Source: Acidihalobacter ferrooxydans
Lineage (GTDB): Bacteria > Pseudomonadota > Gammaproteobacteria > DSM-5130 > Acidihalobacteraceae
Assembly: GCF_001975725.1 (NCBI RefSeq)
Contig: NZ_CP019434.1
Location: 1,506,387 to 1,570,386, forward strand
Direction: 5' to 3'
DNA length: 64,000 nt
The position numbers and the translations under genes are program-made. Under the pieces are notes generated by a model. That model had not been told where the DNA came from and did not search any database. It worked only from the letters and a program-made list of their open reading frames with translations. This document shows, one piece after another, positions 17,205-26,349 of this stretch; the first letter of the stretch is position 1; every line of letters starts with the position of its first letter.

Positions 17205-18170
17205 ATGTCTTCCGAATCCCCTGTGAGTATCCAGATTCCCCCCGAATTGGCCGGTCAGCGCCTCGATCAGGCGTTGGCGCAGATCCTGCCCGAGTATTCG
17301 CGCAGCCGCCTGAAAGGCTGGATCGAGGCCGGGCGCGTGATGCTCGACGGACGCCTGCCGCGGCCACGCGATGCGGTCAGCGGCGGCGAAGCCGTCGAGC
17401 TGCGGCCATTGCTGGAGCCGGTGCATCACGACCGGCCGCAGGCGATCGAGCTTGACGTGCGCTATGAGGACGCTGCCATCGTCGTGCTCAACAAACCAGC
17501 CGGACTGGTCGTGCATCCGGCGGCGGGCAATCCCGAGGGCACGCTGCTCAACGCGCTGCTGCACCGGGCACCGGAGCTTGCCGCGCTGCCGCGCGCGGGC
17601 ATCGTGCACCGGCTGGACAAGCAGACCAGCGGACTGATGGTGGTGGCCAAAACGCCCGCCGCGCATCGACATCTGGTGGCGGCGCTGGCCGAGCACGCGG
17701 TCGGGCGCGAGTATCTGGCGCTGGTGCAGGGCGAGCTGATCGCCGGCGGCACGGTCGATGCGCCCATTGGCCGGCATCCGCGCGACCGCAAGCGCATGGC
17801 CGTGGTGCTGGGCGGCAAGCATGCGGTCAGTCATTACCGCGTGGAGGAGCGTTTCGTCGGGCATACGCTGCTGCGCGTGCATCTGGAAACCGGTCGCACG
17901 CATCAGATTCGCGTACACATGGCGCACATCCGTCACGCCATCGTCGGCGATCCGGCCTACGGCGGCAGACTCCGCCTGCCACCGGCTGCCGGCGAGGCGT
18001 TGACCGCGCAGTTGCGTGGCTTCGGGCGTCAGGCGCTGCATGCGGCCCGCCTCACGCTGGAGCATCCGGTCAGCGGCGAGGTCTTGAGCTGGGCGGCCGA
18101 CATCCCCGATGACATGCACGCGCTGCTCGACGCTTTCCGGGCGCATCGGCAAGCCCGCTCCGATGACTGA
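17205..18170 (+). CDS. rluD: 23S rRNA pseudouridine synthase RluD
   Basis: 321 residues. N-terminal S4 domain (GQRLDQALAQILPEYSRSRLKGWIEAGRVMLDG) and RluA-type catalytic domain with the active-site Asp in GIVHRLDKQTSGLMVVAK, then ETGRTHQIRVHMAHI. Family role: makes pseudouridines 1911, 1915 and 1917 in helix 69. Gene order bamD / rluD-yfiH supports RluD over RluA or RluC. It overlaps yfiH by 8 bp. Confidence 0.95.
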   Translation: MSSESPVSIQIPPELAGQRLDQALAQILPEYSRSRLKGWIEAGRVMLDGRLPRPRDAVSGGEAVELRPLLEPVHHDRPQAIELDVRYEDAAIVVLNKPAGLVVHPAAGNPEGTLLNALLHRAPELAALPRAGIVHRLDKQTSGLMVVAKTPAAHRHLVAALAEHAVGREYLALVQGELIAGGTVDAPIGRHPRDRKRMAVVLGGKHAVSHYRVEERFVGHTLLRVHLETGRTHQIRVHMAHIRHAIVGDPAYGGRLRLPPAAGEALTAQLRGFGRQALHAARLTLEHPVSGEVLSWAADIPDDMHALLDAFRAHRQARSDD

Positions 18171-18918
18171 AGCGGACGCATCGGCCATCTGGCTGCGCCC
18201 GGACTGGCCTGCATCGACGCCTGTGCGGGCCTGGTGCACGACGCGCGTGGGCGGAGTCAGCGTCGGACCGTATGCCAGCCTCAATCTCGGCAGCCACGTC
18301 GGCGACGACCCTGCGGCCGTGGCGGAAAATCGCCAGCGCCTGTGCGCGAACGGCGGCTTGCCGGCCGCGCCGGTGTGGCTGAATCAGGTGCATGGGATCA
18401 AGGTGGCGCGCATAGATGCGCACACGGCGAGTGGCGTCGATGCCGATGCCTCGATGACCCGCGTGCCGGGCGCGGTGTGCGCGGTACTCACGGCTGATTG
18501 TCTGCCGGTGCTGTTTTGCGACCGCGCCGGTACACGCGTCGCGGCGGCGCACGCCGGCTGGCGAGGACTGGCCGCCGGCGTGCTCGAAGCTGCTGTGACC
18601 GCATTGGCAACGCCGCCCGAGAACCTTCTCGTCTGGCTGGGGCCGGCGATCGGACCGGATGCCTTCGAGGTGGGCGAGGAGGTGCGCGCCGCGTTCGTGG
18701 CGCACGATGCGGCGGCGGCAACCGCGTTCAGCGCGTCGCCGGATGGGCGTTGGCTGGCCGATCTGTACGCGCTGGCGCGGCTGCGGCTGGCGGCGGTCGG
18801 AGTCGATGCGGTCCACGGCGGCGGCTGGTGTACATATACGGATGCAGCGCGGTTTTATTCCTACCGCCGCGACGGAGTGACCGGGCGCATGGCGAGTCTG
18901 GTATGGCTGGAAGGATGA
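18163..18918 (+). CDS. YfiH / LACC1-family purine nucleoside phosphorylase-like protein
   Basis: 251 residues, family 'polyphenol oxidase / laccase domain' (YfiH, PgeF). Metal-site motifs are present: NQVHGIKV (His), TADCLPVLFCD (Cys) and AAAHAGWRGLAAGVLE (His). Family members act on adenosine and related nucleosides and, in E. coli, correct misincorporation during peptidoglycan precursor synthesis. The ATG at 18163 overlaps the rluD stop, so translation is coupled; an earlier in-frame ATG at 18109 lies deep in rluD and is less likely. Confidence 0.92.
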   Translation: MTEADASAIWLRPDWPASTPVRAWCTTRVGGVSVGPYASLNLGSHVGDDPAAVAENRQRLCANGGLPAAPVWLNQVHGIKVARIDAHTASGVDADASMTRVPGAVCAVLTADCLPVLFCDRAGTRVAAAHAGWRGLAAGVLEAAVTALATPPENLLVWLGPAIGPDAFEVGEEVRAAFVAHDAAAATAFSASPDGRWLADLYALARLRLAAVGVDAVHGGGWCTYTDAARFYSYRRDGVTGRMASLVWLEG

Positions 18919-19059
18919 AATCTGGGTATGTGCTGAAATCGGAGAGGCCGTTGTGAGGCGCGGTCGAGCGGTCGGAGACGTGTCCTTGCATCTCCTGTTC
19001 AGCATCAGGATTGGGTGGGGCGTGTCTTCTGTGCACGCCTCGCGGCGACGTTTTCGCGG

Positions 19060-19212
19060 ATGACGCGGGGCGTATTGATCTACGGCAGGGACAGCGCGGC
19101 GTTGGCCCGCGCTTTGAGCGGCAGGGTCGAGCATCCGCGAGTCATCCCGATGGGTGCGGCGCAATTGCTGCTGTGGGGGCCTCCCCAGCGGTTTGAATTG
19201 AAAGGACACTGA
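19060..19212 (+). CDS. Small hypothetical protein upstream of the ACT-domain gene
   Basis: 50-residue frame MTRGVLIYGRDSAALARAL... ending RFELKGH, stop 3 bp before the ATG of the ACT-domain gene, whose ribosome-binding site (AAAGGA) lies in its last codons. High third-position GC and a sensible amino-acid composition suggest it is translated, perhaps as a leader coupled to the next gene, but I recognise no family. It could be spurious. Confidence 0.35.
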   Translation: MTRGVLIYGRDSAALARALSGRVEHPRVIPMGAAQLLLWGPPQRFELKGH

Positions 19213-19215
19213 CGA

Positions 19216-19737
19216 ATGAAAAACTGGTACATGTTGACAGTGGTCGGGGCTGATCGGGCGGGTATCGTGGCGCGGCTGACGCGCGAGCTGTTCGATGCGG
19301 GCGCGTATCTGGGCGAGGCGTCGATGCTGCGCCTTGGCGGCAATTTCACGATCATGCTCATGGTCTGTGGCACGTGGTCGGCGGACGGGTTGCGCGAGCG
19401 TCTGAGTGCGGTCGCTGGCGAGTGGGGTCTGCGCGTGCATGTGGATGCGATCGAAGGGGGCTTGCATCAGCATGTGCTGCCGGATGTGCGCGTGCATGTG
19501 CATGGCGCGGACCGTGTCGGCATCGTGGCTGAGGTGACCGAAGTGCTGGCCCGGCTCGATGTCAACATTCTGTCGCTGGATTCGGATGTCGGCGGTGTGC
19601 ATGCCGCGCCGTTCTATGTGATGCAGATCGAGGGCGTGGCGACTGCCGGCGTCGGGGCGGTTGAGGCGGCGCTGGAGCCGCTGCGCGCGCGCGGCATCGA
19701 CGTGCGGGTGGAAACGATCGAAACGCTGGTGGGCTGA
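19216..19737 (+). CDS. GcvR-like protein with two ACT domains
   Basis: 173 residues. Two ACT domains: LTVVGADRAGIVARLTRELFDAGAYLGEASMLRLGGNF-type at the N-terminus, and VHVHGADRVGIVAEVTEVLARLDVNILSLDSDV in the second half. This matches the glycine-cleavage repressor GcvR / amino-acid-binding regulator group, which act by protein-protein contact or ligand sensing rather than by binding DNA directly. No gcv genes are nearby. The deformylase gene follows after 2 bp, so they form an operon. Confidence 0.85.
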   Translation: MKNWYMLTVVGADRAGIVARLTRELFDAGAYLGEASMLRLGGNFTIMLMVCGTWSADGLRERLSAVAGEWGLRVHVDAIEGGLHQHVLPDVRVHVHGADRVGIVAEVTEVLARLDVNILSLDSDVGGVHAAPFYVMQIEGVATAGVGAVEAALEPLRARGIDVRVETIETLVG

Positions 19738-19739
19738 CG

Positions 19740-20243
19740 ATGGCGGTGTTGGAGATTCTGCTCTGGCCGGATGAACGCCTGCGCCGGCCTTCGTTGGCTG
19801 TGGAGGCATTCGATGCCGAATTCCAGGCCTTCGTTGCGGATTTGGAGGAGACGCGCCGCGCCGGCCCGGCGGCGGTCGGCATTGCAGCGCCGCAGGTCGG
19901 GCGTCATCAGCAGGTGGTCATCGTCGACTGTTCGCAAACGCGCAGGCCGGTACCCAATCACGGATGGCTGGTGCTGGTGAATCCGCAGATTCTGTCCTGG
20001 GAGGGGCATGCGATGGGGCGCGAGGGCTGCCTGTCGGTGCCGGACTATACGGGCAACGTGCTGCGCGCCGAGCGCATCACGTTGCGTGCGCATGATCCGG
20101 ACGGCCAGATGCATGAATACGACATGGAGGGCTTCGAGGCGCGTGCCGTACAGCACGAACTCGATCATCTCGACGGTCGGGTGTTCCTCGACCGCGTGGT
20201 CAGTCGGCACACCGATGTGTTTCGCCGCAAGCAGTACACGTAG
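19740..20243 (+). CDS. def: Peptide deformylase (paralogue not linked to fmt)
   Basis: 167 residues. All three deformylase motifs are present: GIAAPQVG (motif 1, usually GxGLAAxQ; here the first Gly is changed, AAVGIAAPQ), EGCLSVP (motif 2, Cys metal ligand) and QHELDHLDG (motif 3, HExxH). It removes the formyl group from nascent N-termini at the ribosome. Not beside fmt, so this may be a second copy. Immediately downstream of the ACT-domain gene. Confidence 0.93.
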   Translation: MAVLEILLWPDERLRRPSLAVEAFDAEFQAFVADLEETRRAGPAAVGIAAPQVGRHQQVVIVDCSQTRRPVPNHGWLVLVNPQILSWEGHAMGREGCLSVPDYTGNVLRAERITLRAHDPDGQMHEYDMEGFEARAVQHELDHLDGRVFLDRVVSRHTDVFRRKQYT

Positions 20244-20249
20244 CCACGG

Positions 20250-21176
20250 ATGACAAACGCACAACACGGCGGTCAGGCCGGCCCGCGACTGGCATTGCTT
20301 TCGGTGTCCGCCGTCTGGGGGCTGACCTTCGTGGTGGTCGCGGATGCGGTCGCGGTGACGAATCCCTTCATGTTCAACGCGGCGCGTTTCGTGCTGGGCG
20401 CGGCGCTGGTCGGCGTGGTTGTCGCGTTGCGTGGAGGTTTGCGTCGTGGTGCCGGCGCGGGGCGCAGTGTCGGTGACGGGCTGGTGCTTGGCGGCGTGCT
20501 GTTCGGTGGATTTATCACGCAGACTATCGGATTGCAGAGCACTACGCCCGGCAAGGCGGGTTTTATCACCGGGTTGTCGGTCGTGCTGGTGCCGTTTCTC
20601 AGCTATGCGATGTTTCGCACCCGCTTGCGACTGATTGAGACGGTGTCGGCTGCGTTGTCGGTTTGCGGTCTGTTCCTGCTGTCATTGAACGGTGGGGTGC
20701 ACCAATTGGTGGCCGGCGATGCCTGGGTGCTGCTGTGCACGGTGTTCTTCGGTGTGCACATCGTGCTGACCGACCGCTTCGTGCGTCGCGAGGGCGTCAG
20801 CGTTGGCGTGCTGACCTTCGTGCAGCTTGCGGTCGTGGCGCTGGCGAGCCTGGGGTTTGCCACGGTATTGGACGGCAATCTGCTCGGGCAGGCGCAGGCC
20901 CTGCTCGATCCCAGGGTTTATGTCGGCGTGCTTATCTGCGGCGTGTTGGCGACCGCTTACGCCTATCTCGTGCAGACCGGCATGCAGCGGCGGGTGAACC
21001 CGGCGCAGGTGGCTCTGATCTTCATCATGGAGCCGGTGTTCGCCGGCCTCTTCGATTATCTGTTCAATGGCCAGGGGCTGGGTTGGCTGCAGTTGCTTGG
21101 TGCGGCCCTGATCGTTTTCGCGATGGGCCTGTCGGAAATTCCACTGCGCAGGCCGCGCCCGGTGCAGGCGGCTTGA
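20250..21176 (+). CDS. EamA/DMT-family transporter
   Basis: 308 residues with about ten hydrophobic helices and two EamA repeats. Conserved features include the N-terminal LLSVSAVWGLTFVVVADAV, TTPGKAGFITGLSVVLVPFL and, in the second repeat, LIFIMEPVFAGLFDYLF. DMT exporters move metabolites or amino acids out of the cytosol; the substrate is unknown. It follows def by 6 bp. Its final codons and stop (GCT TGA) lie at the left end of a family B element, so the element inserted exactly at the 3' end and may have changed the last residues. Confidence 0.85.
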   Translation: MTNAQHGGQAGPRLALLSVSAVWGLTFVVVADAVAVTNPFMFNAARFVLGAALVGVVVALRGGLRRGAGAGRSVGDGLVLGGVLFGGFITQTIGLQSTTPGKAGFITGLSVVLVPFLSYAMFRTRLRLIETVSAALSVCGLFLLSLNGGVHQLVAGDAWVLLCTVFFGVHIVLTDRFVRREGVSVGVLTFVQLAVVALASLGFATVLDGNLLGQAQALLDPRVYVGVLICGVLATAYAYLVQTGMQRRVNPAQVALIFIMEPVFAGLFDYLFNGQGLGWLQLLGAALIVFAMGLSEIPLRRPRPVQAA

Positions 21177-21339
21177 TCCCCGCTCATCTGTTGGGAGAGG
21201 GGCGCTTGCTTGATCTTTGAGTCCACAGATTGCTTCTTCGCTCGGGCGTGGCGCAACGATGCAGTTCGCTGAAGAAAACTCCCTGTGAATCCAAATCTCT
21301 GTGCAACCATCACCTCGCCTTATGGACTATCCGGGTTGA
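21173..21339. mobile_element. MITE-like element, family B copy 2 (167 bp)
   Basis: Right end GGACTATCCGGGTTGA is well preserved; left end TTGATCCCCGCTC is degenerate. It shares TTGCTTGATCTTTGAGTCC...CAGATTGCTTCTTCG... and GGCGCAACGATG with copy 1, and CTCCCTGTGAATCC and ATCTCTG.GCAA.CATCA..TCGCC with copy 3. It begins at the stop codon of the EamA gene and ends just before the stop of ugpQ, between convergent genes. Confidence 0.8.
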
Positions 21340-21345
21340 TGGCGG

Positions 21346-22065
21346 TCAGCCGAGGAGTGCCGGCGGGGCGTCGGTGAACACGGCTTCCACACCCCAGTCG
21401 ATGAGTTCCTGCGCTCGCGCTCGATCATTGACCGTCCAGGCGCGCAGTGCCATGCCAGCCTCGCGCAGCATGGGCGCCAGCTGCGGGGTAATGACGGCGG
21501 CGTCCACATGCCAGGCTTCGAGTTCCAACCGTTCGCTGAGTTCCCGCCAGTTCTCCGGAAAATGCTCGGCGCCCTGGGCACGCAGGTGCTCGGGTGCCAG
21601 TTCATGCATGGCGGCAACGGTGGCGCTGGCAAAACTGGAGAGGATGAGCCGTTCGGGCAGCGCGGTGGTATGCAGCAGGGCCGCGACGGCCGCGGCGGTG
21701 TCGGTTTCGTGTGGATTGGCTGGTTTGATTTCCAGATGCAGACCGATGCCGAGTGCGCGGCAGCGTTCGAGTACGTTGTCCAGGCGCGGGATGCGTGTGC
21801 CCGCGAATTGCGCGGCGAACCAGGTGCCGGCGTCGGCAGAGGCCAGCGTCGCGTAGTCGTGTTCGCGCACGGTGCCGTGGAGGTTGGTGGTGCGCTCCAG
21901 AGTGTCGTCGTGCAGAAGCACCAGGACGCCGTCGCGGCTGAGCTGGGTATCGATCTCGACCCAGGGCAGGCCGAGGCGGGCGGCCAGTTCGATGCCGGGC
22001 AGGGTGTTTTCCGGCGCAAGGCGGGCGGTGCCGCGATGGCCGATCAAATGCTGGACGGTGAGCAT
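21346..22065 (-). CDS. ugpQ: Glycerophosphodiester phosphodiesterase
   Basis: 239 residues, GDPD family. Catalytic motifs GHRGTARLAPENT (first His), EIDTQLSRDGVLVLLHDDTLERTT (metal-binding Glu/Asp and second His) and LHLEIKPAN are intact. The C-terminal ALRAWTVNDRARAQELIDWGVEAVFTDAP is the family's usual ending. No signal peptide, so a cytosolic UgpQ-type enzyme that hydrolyses glycerophosphodiesters to glycerol 3-phosphate and an alcohol. No ugp transporter is linked. Confidence 0.94.
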   Translation of the reverse strand: MLTVQHLIGHRGTARLAPENTLPGIELAARLGLPWVEIDTQLSRDGVLVLLHDDTLERTTNLHGTVREHDYATLASADAGTWFAAQFAGTRIPRLDNVLERCRALGIGLHLEIKPANPHETDTAAAVAALLHTTALPERLILSSFASATVAAMHELAPEHLRAQGAEHFPENWRELSERLELEAWHVDAAVITPQLAPMLREAGMALRAWTVNDRARAQELIDWGVEAVFTDAPPALLG

Positions 22066-22254
22066 GCGGGAGTCCTGAATGGAAAGCTGACGGCGATGCT
22101 GCCAAGCGGGCTGGCTTCAGACAAGTGGTTTGTGGCCTGCTGTGGTGGCCGCGAGAATGTAATCGCGGCCACGGTTTACGGCGATTCGCTCCGCGTCGCT
22201 GAGCGGGCTGTGCCGGGCGGATTTTTTGCGCCGTGTTCGACCTGCGGCTCGGCG

Positions 22255-24465
22255 TCAGCCGAGCAATGACTGGCAACGGGCAGCGAGATCGGCGCCGGTC
22301 ATGCCGTTGAGTGTGAACAGTTCGTCCGGCGAGGCGGTCGTCTCGCCACGCTTCCAGGCAAATACGTCGCGGCGCGGTGCGCGGGTGCGCAGCAGCACCG
22401 GCTCCAGCGCGCCGCTGGCGCCGCCGGTTACGCCGAGCAGCGCATCGCCGTCGAACAGCGCATTGAAATGCGCATCATCCATGAACGTCGGGTCGGGCTG
22501 CGATACGGTGTCCCAGGCGATGTCGCTCGGCCGGTATAGCCGGCGCGGGTTGGCGACCTCGACCACGCGCACGCGGTAGCCTGCGGCTTCCAACACGTCG
22601 CGCGCGGCGAACACCGGCAGCAGCACCATATCGCCGGTGACGGCGAACACCACCGTGCGCTTGCCGCCGGTGCTTTCGTACAGCGTGACGGCGCCGGTCG
22701 CGATGGCCGCGCGAGCCTGTGCGGGCGACGTGCGGATCGGCAGCGGACTCTTGGAGGCGATGATCGGTACGCATTTGTTGTGCGAGTCCAGCGCCCAGGC
22801 GTAGGCGGCCTGGATCATGTTGGCGTCGCAGGGGAACAGCGGATAGGTATTGCCATTGCGCATCATCGCGGCGAAGTAATTCTCGATTTCCGGGCGCTGG
22901 TGGGTCCAGCCGTTGCGCCCCTGCTCCAGCGCGCCGGCAGTGAACATGCACACCAGCGACGGTGTCTTGCGGCGCAGTTCGGCCATTGCCTGCGCCACGG
23001 TCTGCACGATGGGCCAGCCGTTGATAGCGAAGCTTTCGTAGGACAGCCACGCCGCGCGCGCGCCGAACAGAGCGAGCGCGGCGGCCAGCCCGGCGCAGGC
23101 GTCTTCGTTGAGCGGCTCGTAGACCTGCCCGCCCGGTTCCTGGTTGTACAGCGGGTCGGCCGTGGGGTGACGGATCTTGAGCGCGTCATTGATATTTTTC
23201 ATCGCCGAAGCTTCGTTGCCGTCGGCATTGGTGACGACGAAGCGGGCATCCTGCTGGCCGACATAGGCGACCAGCGCGCCGAAGGCGGTGGCGGGCACCT
23301 GTTTGTCGCCCACAGCGAAGTCCTGCAGCGGCAGCGTGCTGAGCGGGGCGAGGGCGAGCTCGCGTTCGGTGACGGCGGTCATCGCCGCAGGGCCGCCGCC
23401 GGCGCGCACGAAGTTGGCGCGCACGGTGGCCCAGGCTTCGGGGTTGAGCGCGCGGCGTTGCAGGCCCTCGAGGATGTGCGGCTGGTCCAGGGTGTCCCTG
23501 GGATAGAGGTTGTGTGACTTGGCGCCCACGGTGTGCACGCCCGCACCCTTGAGCTGCTTGACGATGAACGCGGTCAGGCGCCCGCCCAGGGCGGATTCGG
23601 CGGCGCGCGCCGCGCCGCTCAGCACGGCGCCGGCGAAGGCCAGACGCTGACCGTGCGAAAAGCGCGAGCTGTCCACATAAGCGCCGTCCTGTCCGGCATC
23701 GTCGTAGTCCCTGGCATCGACCAGCACGACTTCCTGGAAGCCGTGTCCGCGCCAGTAGGCGAGCATTCTGTCGTTGCTCCAGGTGGAGCACATGGAGTGG
23801 TGTTCCTGGCTGTAGCCGTTCCACACCAGCACCGGCAGGAAATTGGTGGTCTGCGGGTAGGCGGTGTGGAAATGGGTCATGGCGTTGAGCACATAGGGCT
23901 CGCCCATGCCGCCGTCGCCGATGGTCACCGGGAACAGCGTACCGGGATGCAGCAGCGCCCCGGCCATGGCGAAGTGCTGGCCCTGGCCGAGCGGCCCGGC
24001 GGGGGCGAGCAGGCCGGGAATGGCACCGGACAGATGGCCGAGCAGACCGTCGCGTTCGCGGAAGCGCTCGCGCAGGTCGGCGACCGTGCGGATACCCATG
24101 GTTTCCAGCGAGGTGTCGAGGAACATGGCACTGTAGAAGCCGGGCGCGTGGTGGCCGACTTCGGTGACGATGTTGGTATGTCCGAGCATGACCAGCGCGG
24201 CGTAGGCATCGGCCGCGGAGGCGAAGCCTCCGGGATGGCCCGATCCCTTGGCGCCGGTGATCTGCAGTGTGAGGTAGCGCAGCGCGTCGGCCATTTGCAG
24301 GGTTTGAAAAACGGCTGACGGGTCGTGCGGGTCGGCAATGGCGGTGGCGTCCGCGGCTATCGCGGGCGAGACGCCGAGCGCTGCAAAGTCGGGCCAGGCG
24401 GCGGCGAAGTGCTGGATACCTGCACAGAAGGCGGGGTGGGTCTGGGCGTGTGCGGTGGTGCTCAT
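22255..24465 (-). CDS. Phosphoketolase-like TPP-dependent enzyme
   Basis: 736 residues related to xylulose-5-phosphate/fructose-6-phosphate phosphoketolase. Seen: GAKGSGHPGGFASAADAY, HHAPGFYSAMFLD, WNGYSQEHHS, the TPP-site segment VTNADGNEASAMKNI, QEPGGQVYEPLNEDACAGLAAALALFG, SYESFAINGWPIV, THQRPEIENYFAAMMRNGNTYPLFPCDANMI and IIASKSPLP, the last two matching the phosphoketolase 'sHQdPG...PPDAN...iagKqp' region. Canonical enzymes are longer (about 790-830) and carry slightly different motifs, so this may be a divergent subgroup. If active, it splits a ketose phosphate with phosphate to acetyl phosphate. The ATG at 24465 is preferred over an in-frame upstream start inside the operator. Divergent from an IclR regulator. 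Confidence 0.72.
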   Translation of the reverse strand: MSTTAHAQTHPAFCAGIQHFAAAWPDFAALGVSPAIAADATAIADPHDPSAVFQTLQMADALRYLTLQITGAKGSGHPGGFASAADAYAALVMLGHTNIVTEVGHHAPGFYSAMFLDTSLETMGIRTVADLRERFRERDGLLGHLSGAIPGLLAPAGPLGQGQHFAMAGALLHPGTLFPVTIGDGGMGEPYVLNAMTHFHTAYPQTTNFLPVLVWNGYSQEHHSMCSTWSNDRMLAYWRGHGFQEVVLVDARDYDDAGQDGAYVDSSRFSHGQRLAFAGAVLSGAARAAESALGGRLTAFIVKQLKGAGVHTVGAKSHNLYPRDTLDQPHILEGLQRRALNPEAWATVRANFVRAGGGPAAMTAVTERELALAPLSTLPLQDFAVGDKQVPATAFGALVAYVGQQDARFVVTNADGNEASAMKNINDALKIRHPTADPLYNQEPGGQVYEPLNEDACAGLAAALALFGARAAWLSYESFAINGWPIVQTVAQAMAELRRKTPSLVCMFTAGALEQGRNGWTHQRPEIENYFAAMMRNGNTYPLFPCDANMIQAAYAWALDSHNKCVPIIASKSPLPIRTSPAQARAAIATGAVTLYESTGGKRTVVFAVTGDMVLLPVFAARDVLEAAGYRVRVVEVANPRRLYRPSDIAWDTVSQPDPTFMDDAHFNALFDGDALLGVTGGASGALEPVLLRTRAPRRDVFAWKRGETTASPDELFTLNGMTGADLAARCQSLLG

Positions 24466-24517
24466 GGCGTTGTTCCTGTGGCGGCGCGTGTCACGCAACG
24501 TAGAGCATATGCACATA

Positions 24518-24551
24518 TTTCACAATACAGGATATATTTCGTATTATGAAA
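24518..24551. promoter_or_regulatory. Putative IclR-family operator between the divergent genes
   Basis: Inverted repeat TTTCACAATAC (24518-24528), 12-bp spacer, GTATTATGAAA (24541-24551); arms match at 10 of 11 positions. It lies in the AT-rich 112-bp gap between the IclR gene and the phosphoketolase-like gene, where autoregulation and control of the neighbour would be expected. Confidence 0.6.
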
Positions 24552-24577
24552 AATCGAAACGAAACGATGGATCTCTT

Positions 24578-25351
24578 ATGAGTGCCACTGAGCGTCAGTC
24601 TCCTTCCGGAATTCAAGTCATCGACCGCATGTCGCAACTGCTTGACGCGATCGCGCGCTATACAGGGCCGGTCAGTTTGAAGGTTCTGGCGGCGGAAACC
24701 GGCCTGCATTCTTCGACCGTGTTCCGCATTCTCGGCGCTTTGGCCAGCCACGGTTTTGTCGAACGCGACGAGGGTGGCGGTGGCGGCTATCGTCTCGGGC
24801 GGCGTCTGCTGCAACTCGGCGCCCGCGTGCGTTCGGGCGTGGACATCCGCCAGGCAGCGTTGCCAGCGATGGCGTGGCTGCGCGATGAAGTCGGCGAGAG
24901 CGTGAATCTAACCATCCGGGAGGGTGACGAGGTCATTTACGTCGAACGCGCGGTGCCAAACCGCATGATGCGGGTGGAGCAGATCATTGGTAGCCGTGCG
25001 CCGCTGCATGTCACCGCGGTCGGTAAAATGATGTTGGGCTTCGAGGGAGCGGAGGCGATTCACGAGTATGCGCGGCGCACCGGTTTGCGTGCGTTCACCG
25101 CGAACACGCTGGTCGATGCGCAGCGCCTGATAGAAGTGAGCGCCGCAGCGCTGGCGCAGGGCTATGCCTACGATGACGAGGAGGCTGAACAGGGCGTGGG
25201 TTGCATCGGCACGCTGGTGCGCGATGCCACGGGCGCGGTCGTGGCCGGTCTGTCGATCTCGGCGCCGATCGAGCGTCGACGCGATGCCTGGGCTGCGCTG
25301 CTGCTCGAAGCGTCGGCGCGAATATCTGCGCATCTGGGCTATCGGTCATAG
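24578..25351 (+). CDS. IclR-family transcriptional regulator
   Basis: 257 residues. N-terminal winged helix ([49 protein letters not shown]) and C-terminal IclR effector domain with [52 protein letters not shown]. The typical Cys-Ile (GVGCIGTLV) motif of the effector pocket is present. The start at 24578 is chosen because the upstream open frame runs back through the operator and the phosphoketolase gene. It likely controls the divergent phosphoketolase-like gene; the effector is unknown. Confidence 0.93.
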   Translation: MSATERQSPSGIQVIDRMSQLLDAIARYTGPVSLKVLAAETGLHSSTVFRILGALASHGFVERDEGGGGGYRLGRRLLQLGARVRSGVDIRQAALPAMAWLRDEVGESVNLTIREGDEVIYVERAVPNRMMRVEQIIGSRAPLHVTAVGKMMLGFEGAEAIHEYARRTGLRAFTANTLVDAQRLIEVSAAALAQGYAYDDEEAEQGVGCIGTLVRDATGAVVAGLSISAPIERRRDAWAALLLEASARISAHLGYRS

Positions 25352-25476
25352 CGTCGGGATCAGGTGTCCGCCGGACGCGCGTTGCAGCATCACACGCGGG
25401 GGTGTCACGACTTCGGCGGGTTGGGTACACTTGCCGGGCCCGATCGATTGACCCCGACTCCACTAAGGACGGCCCA

Positions 25477-26349
25477 GTGAAAGGCATTATTCTCGCCGGT
25501 GGTTCCGGCACGCGGCTCTATCCGCTGACGCATGCTTTGTGCAAGCAACTGTTGCCGGTCTACGACAAGCCGATGATTTACTACCCGCTGTCCACTCTGA
25601 TGCTGGCGGGTATTCGGGATATCCTGATTATTTCCACACCGCGCGATATGCCCCGGTTTCAGGAGTTACTCGGCGACGGCGCGCAGTGGGGGCTGCGCCT
25701 GTCCTACGCGGAACAGCCCGCGCCGGAAGGGCTCGCGCAGGCCTTTCTGATCGGTGAATCCTTCATCGGCGGCGAGCCGGTGGCGCTGGTGCTCGGCGAC
25801 AATCTGTTCTTTGGCCCCGGGCTTGGCCGGCAGTTACAGTCGGCGGCGCAATTGAGCCATGGCGGTCAGGTGTTCGCCTATCATGTGCAGGACCCGCAAC
25901 GCTATGGCGTGGTTTGTTTCGATGCCGATGGGCGCGCGCAGGATATCGAGGAAAAACCCGCGCACCCCAAGTCGAACTTTGCGATTACCGGCCTGTATTT
26001 CTACGACGCGCGTGTCGTGGAAATCGCCAAAGACATCCGGCCCTCGGCGCGTGGCGAACTCGAAATCACCGAAGTCAACCGCCGCTATCTGACTGACGGA
26101 CAACTGCGCGTCACCCAGCTCGGACGCGGAACTGCGTGGCTGGATACCGGCACGCACGAATCGCTGCTGGAGGCGGCCAACTTCATCGAAGTGGTCGAGC
26201 AGCGCCAGGGGCTGAAAATTTCCTGTCCCGAGGAAATTGCCTGGCGGCTGGGCTATATTGACGACGCAGAACTCGCCCGCCAGGCCGAACCGCTGCGCAA
26301 GAACAACTACGGCGGCTACCTGCTGCGTCTGCTTGAGGCGTGCGACTGA
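25477..26349 (+). CDS. rfbA: Glucose-1-phosphate thymidylyltransferase
   Basis: 290 residues, the standard RmlA/RfbA length. [18 protein letters not shown] starts at a GTG (25477) preceded by [39 protein letters not shown] and [16 protein letters not shown] are diagnostic. First step of dTDP-L-rhamnose synthesis: Glc-1-P + dTTP to dTDP-glucose. Head of a four-gene operon with overlapping reading frames (A-C-D-B). Confidence 0.97.
   Translation: MKGIILAGGSGTRLYPLTHALCKQLLPVYDKPMIYYPLSTLMLAGIRDILIISTPRDMPRFQELLGDGAQWGLRLSYAEQPAPEGLAQAFLIGESFIGGEPVALVLGDNLFFGPGLGRQLQSAAQLSHGGQVFAYHVQDPQRYGVVCFDADGRAQDIEEKPAHPKSNFAITGLYFYDARVVEIAKDIRPSARGELEITEVNRRYLTDGQLRVTQLGRGTAWLDTGTHESLLEAANFIEVVEQRQGLKISCPEEIAWRLGYIDDAELARQAEPLRKNNYGGYLLRLLEACD

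Noticed and set aside
16539-18284. 581-residue minus-strand frame
   Set aside because: Covers bamD out of frame and runs antisense to rluD; no homology.
25201-25476. Upstream extension of rfbA
   Set aside because: Overlaps the IclR gene; the canonical protein begins at the GTG at 25477, which has a ribosome-binding site.
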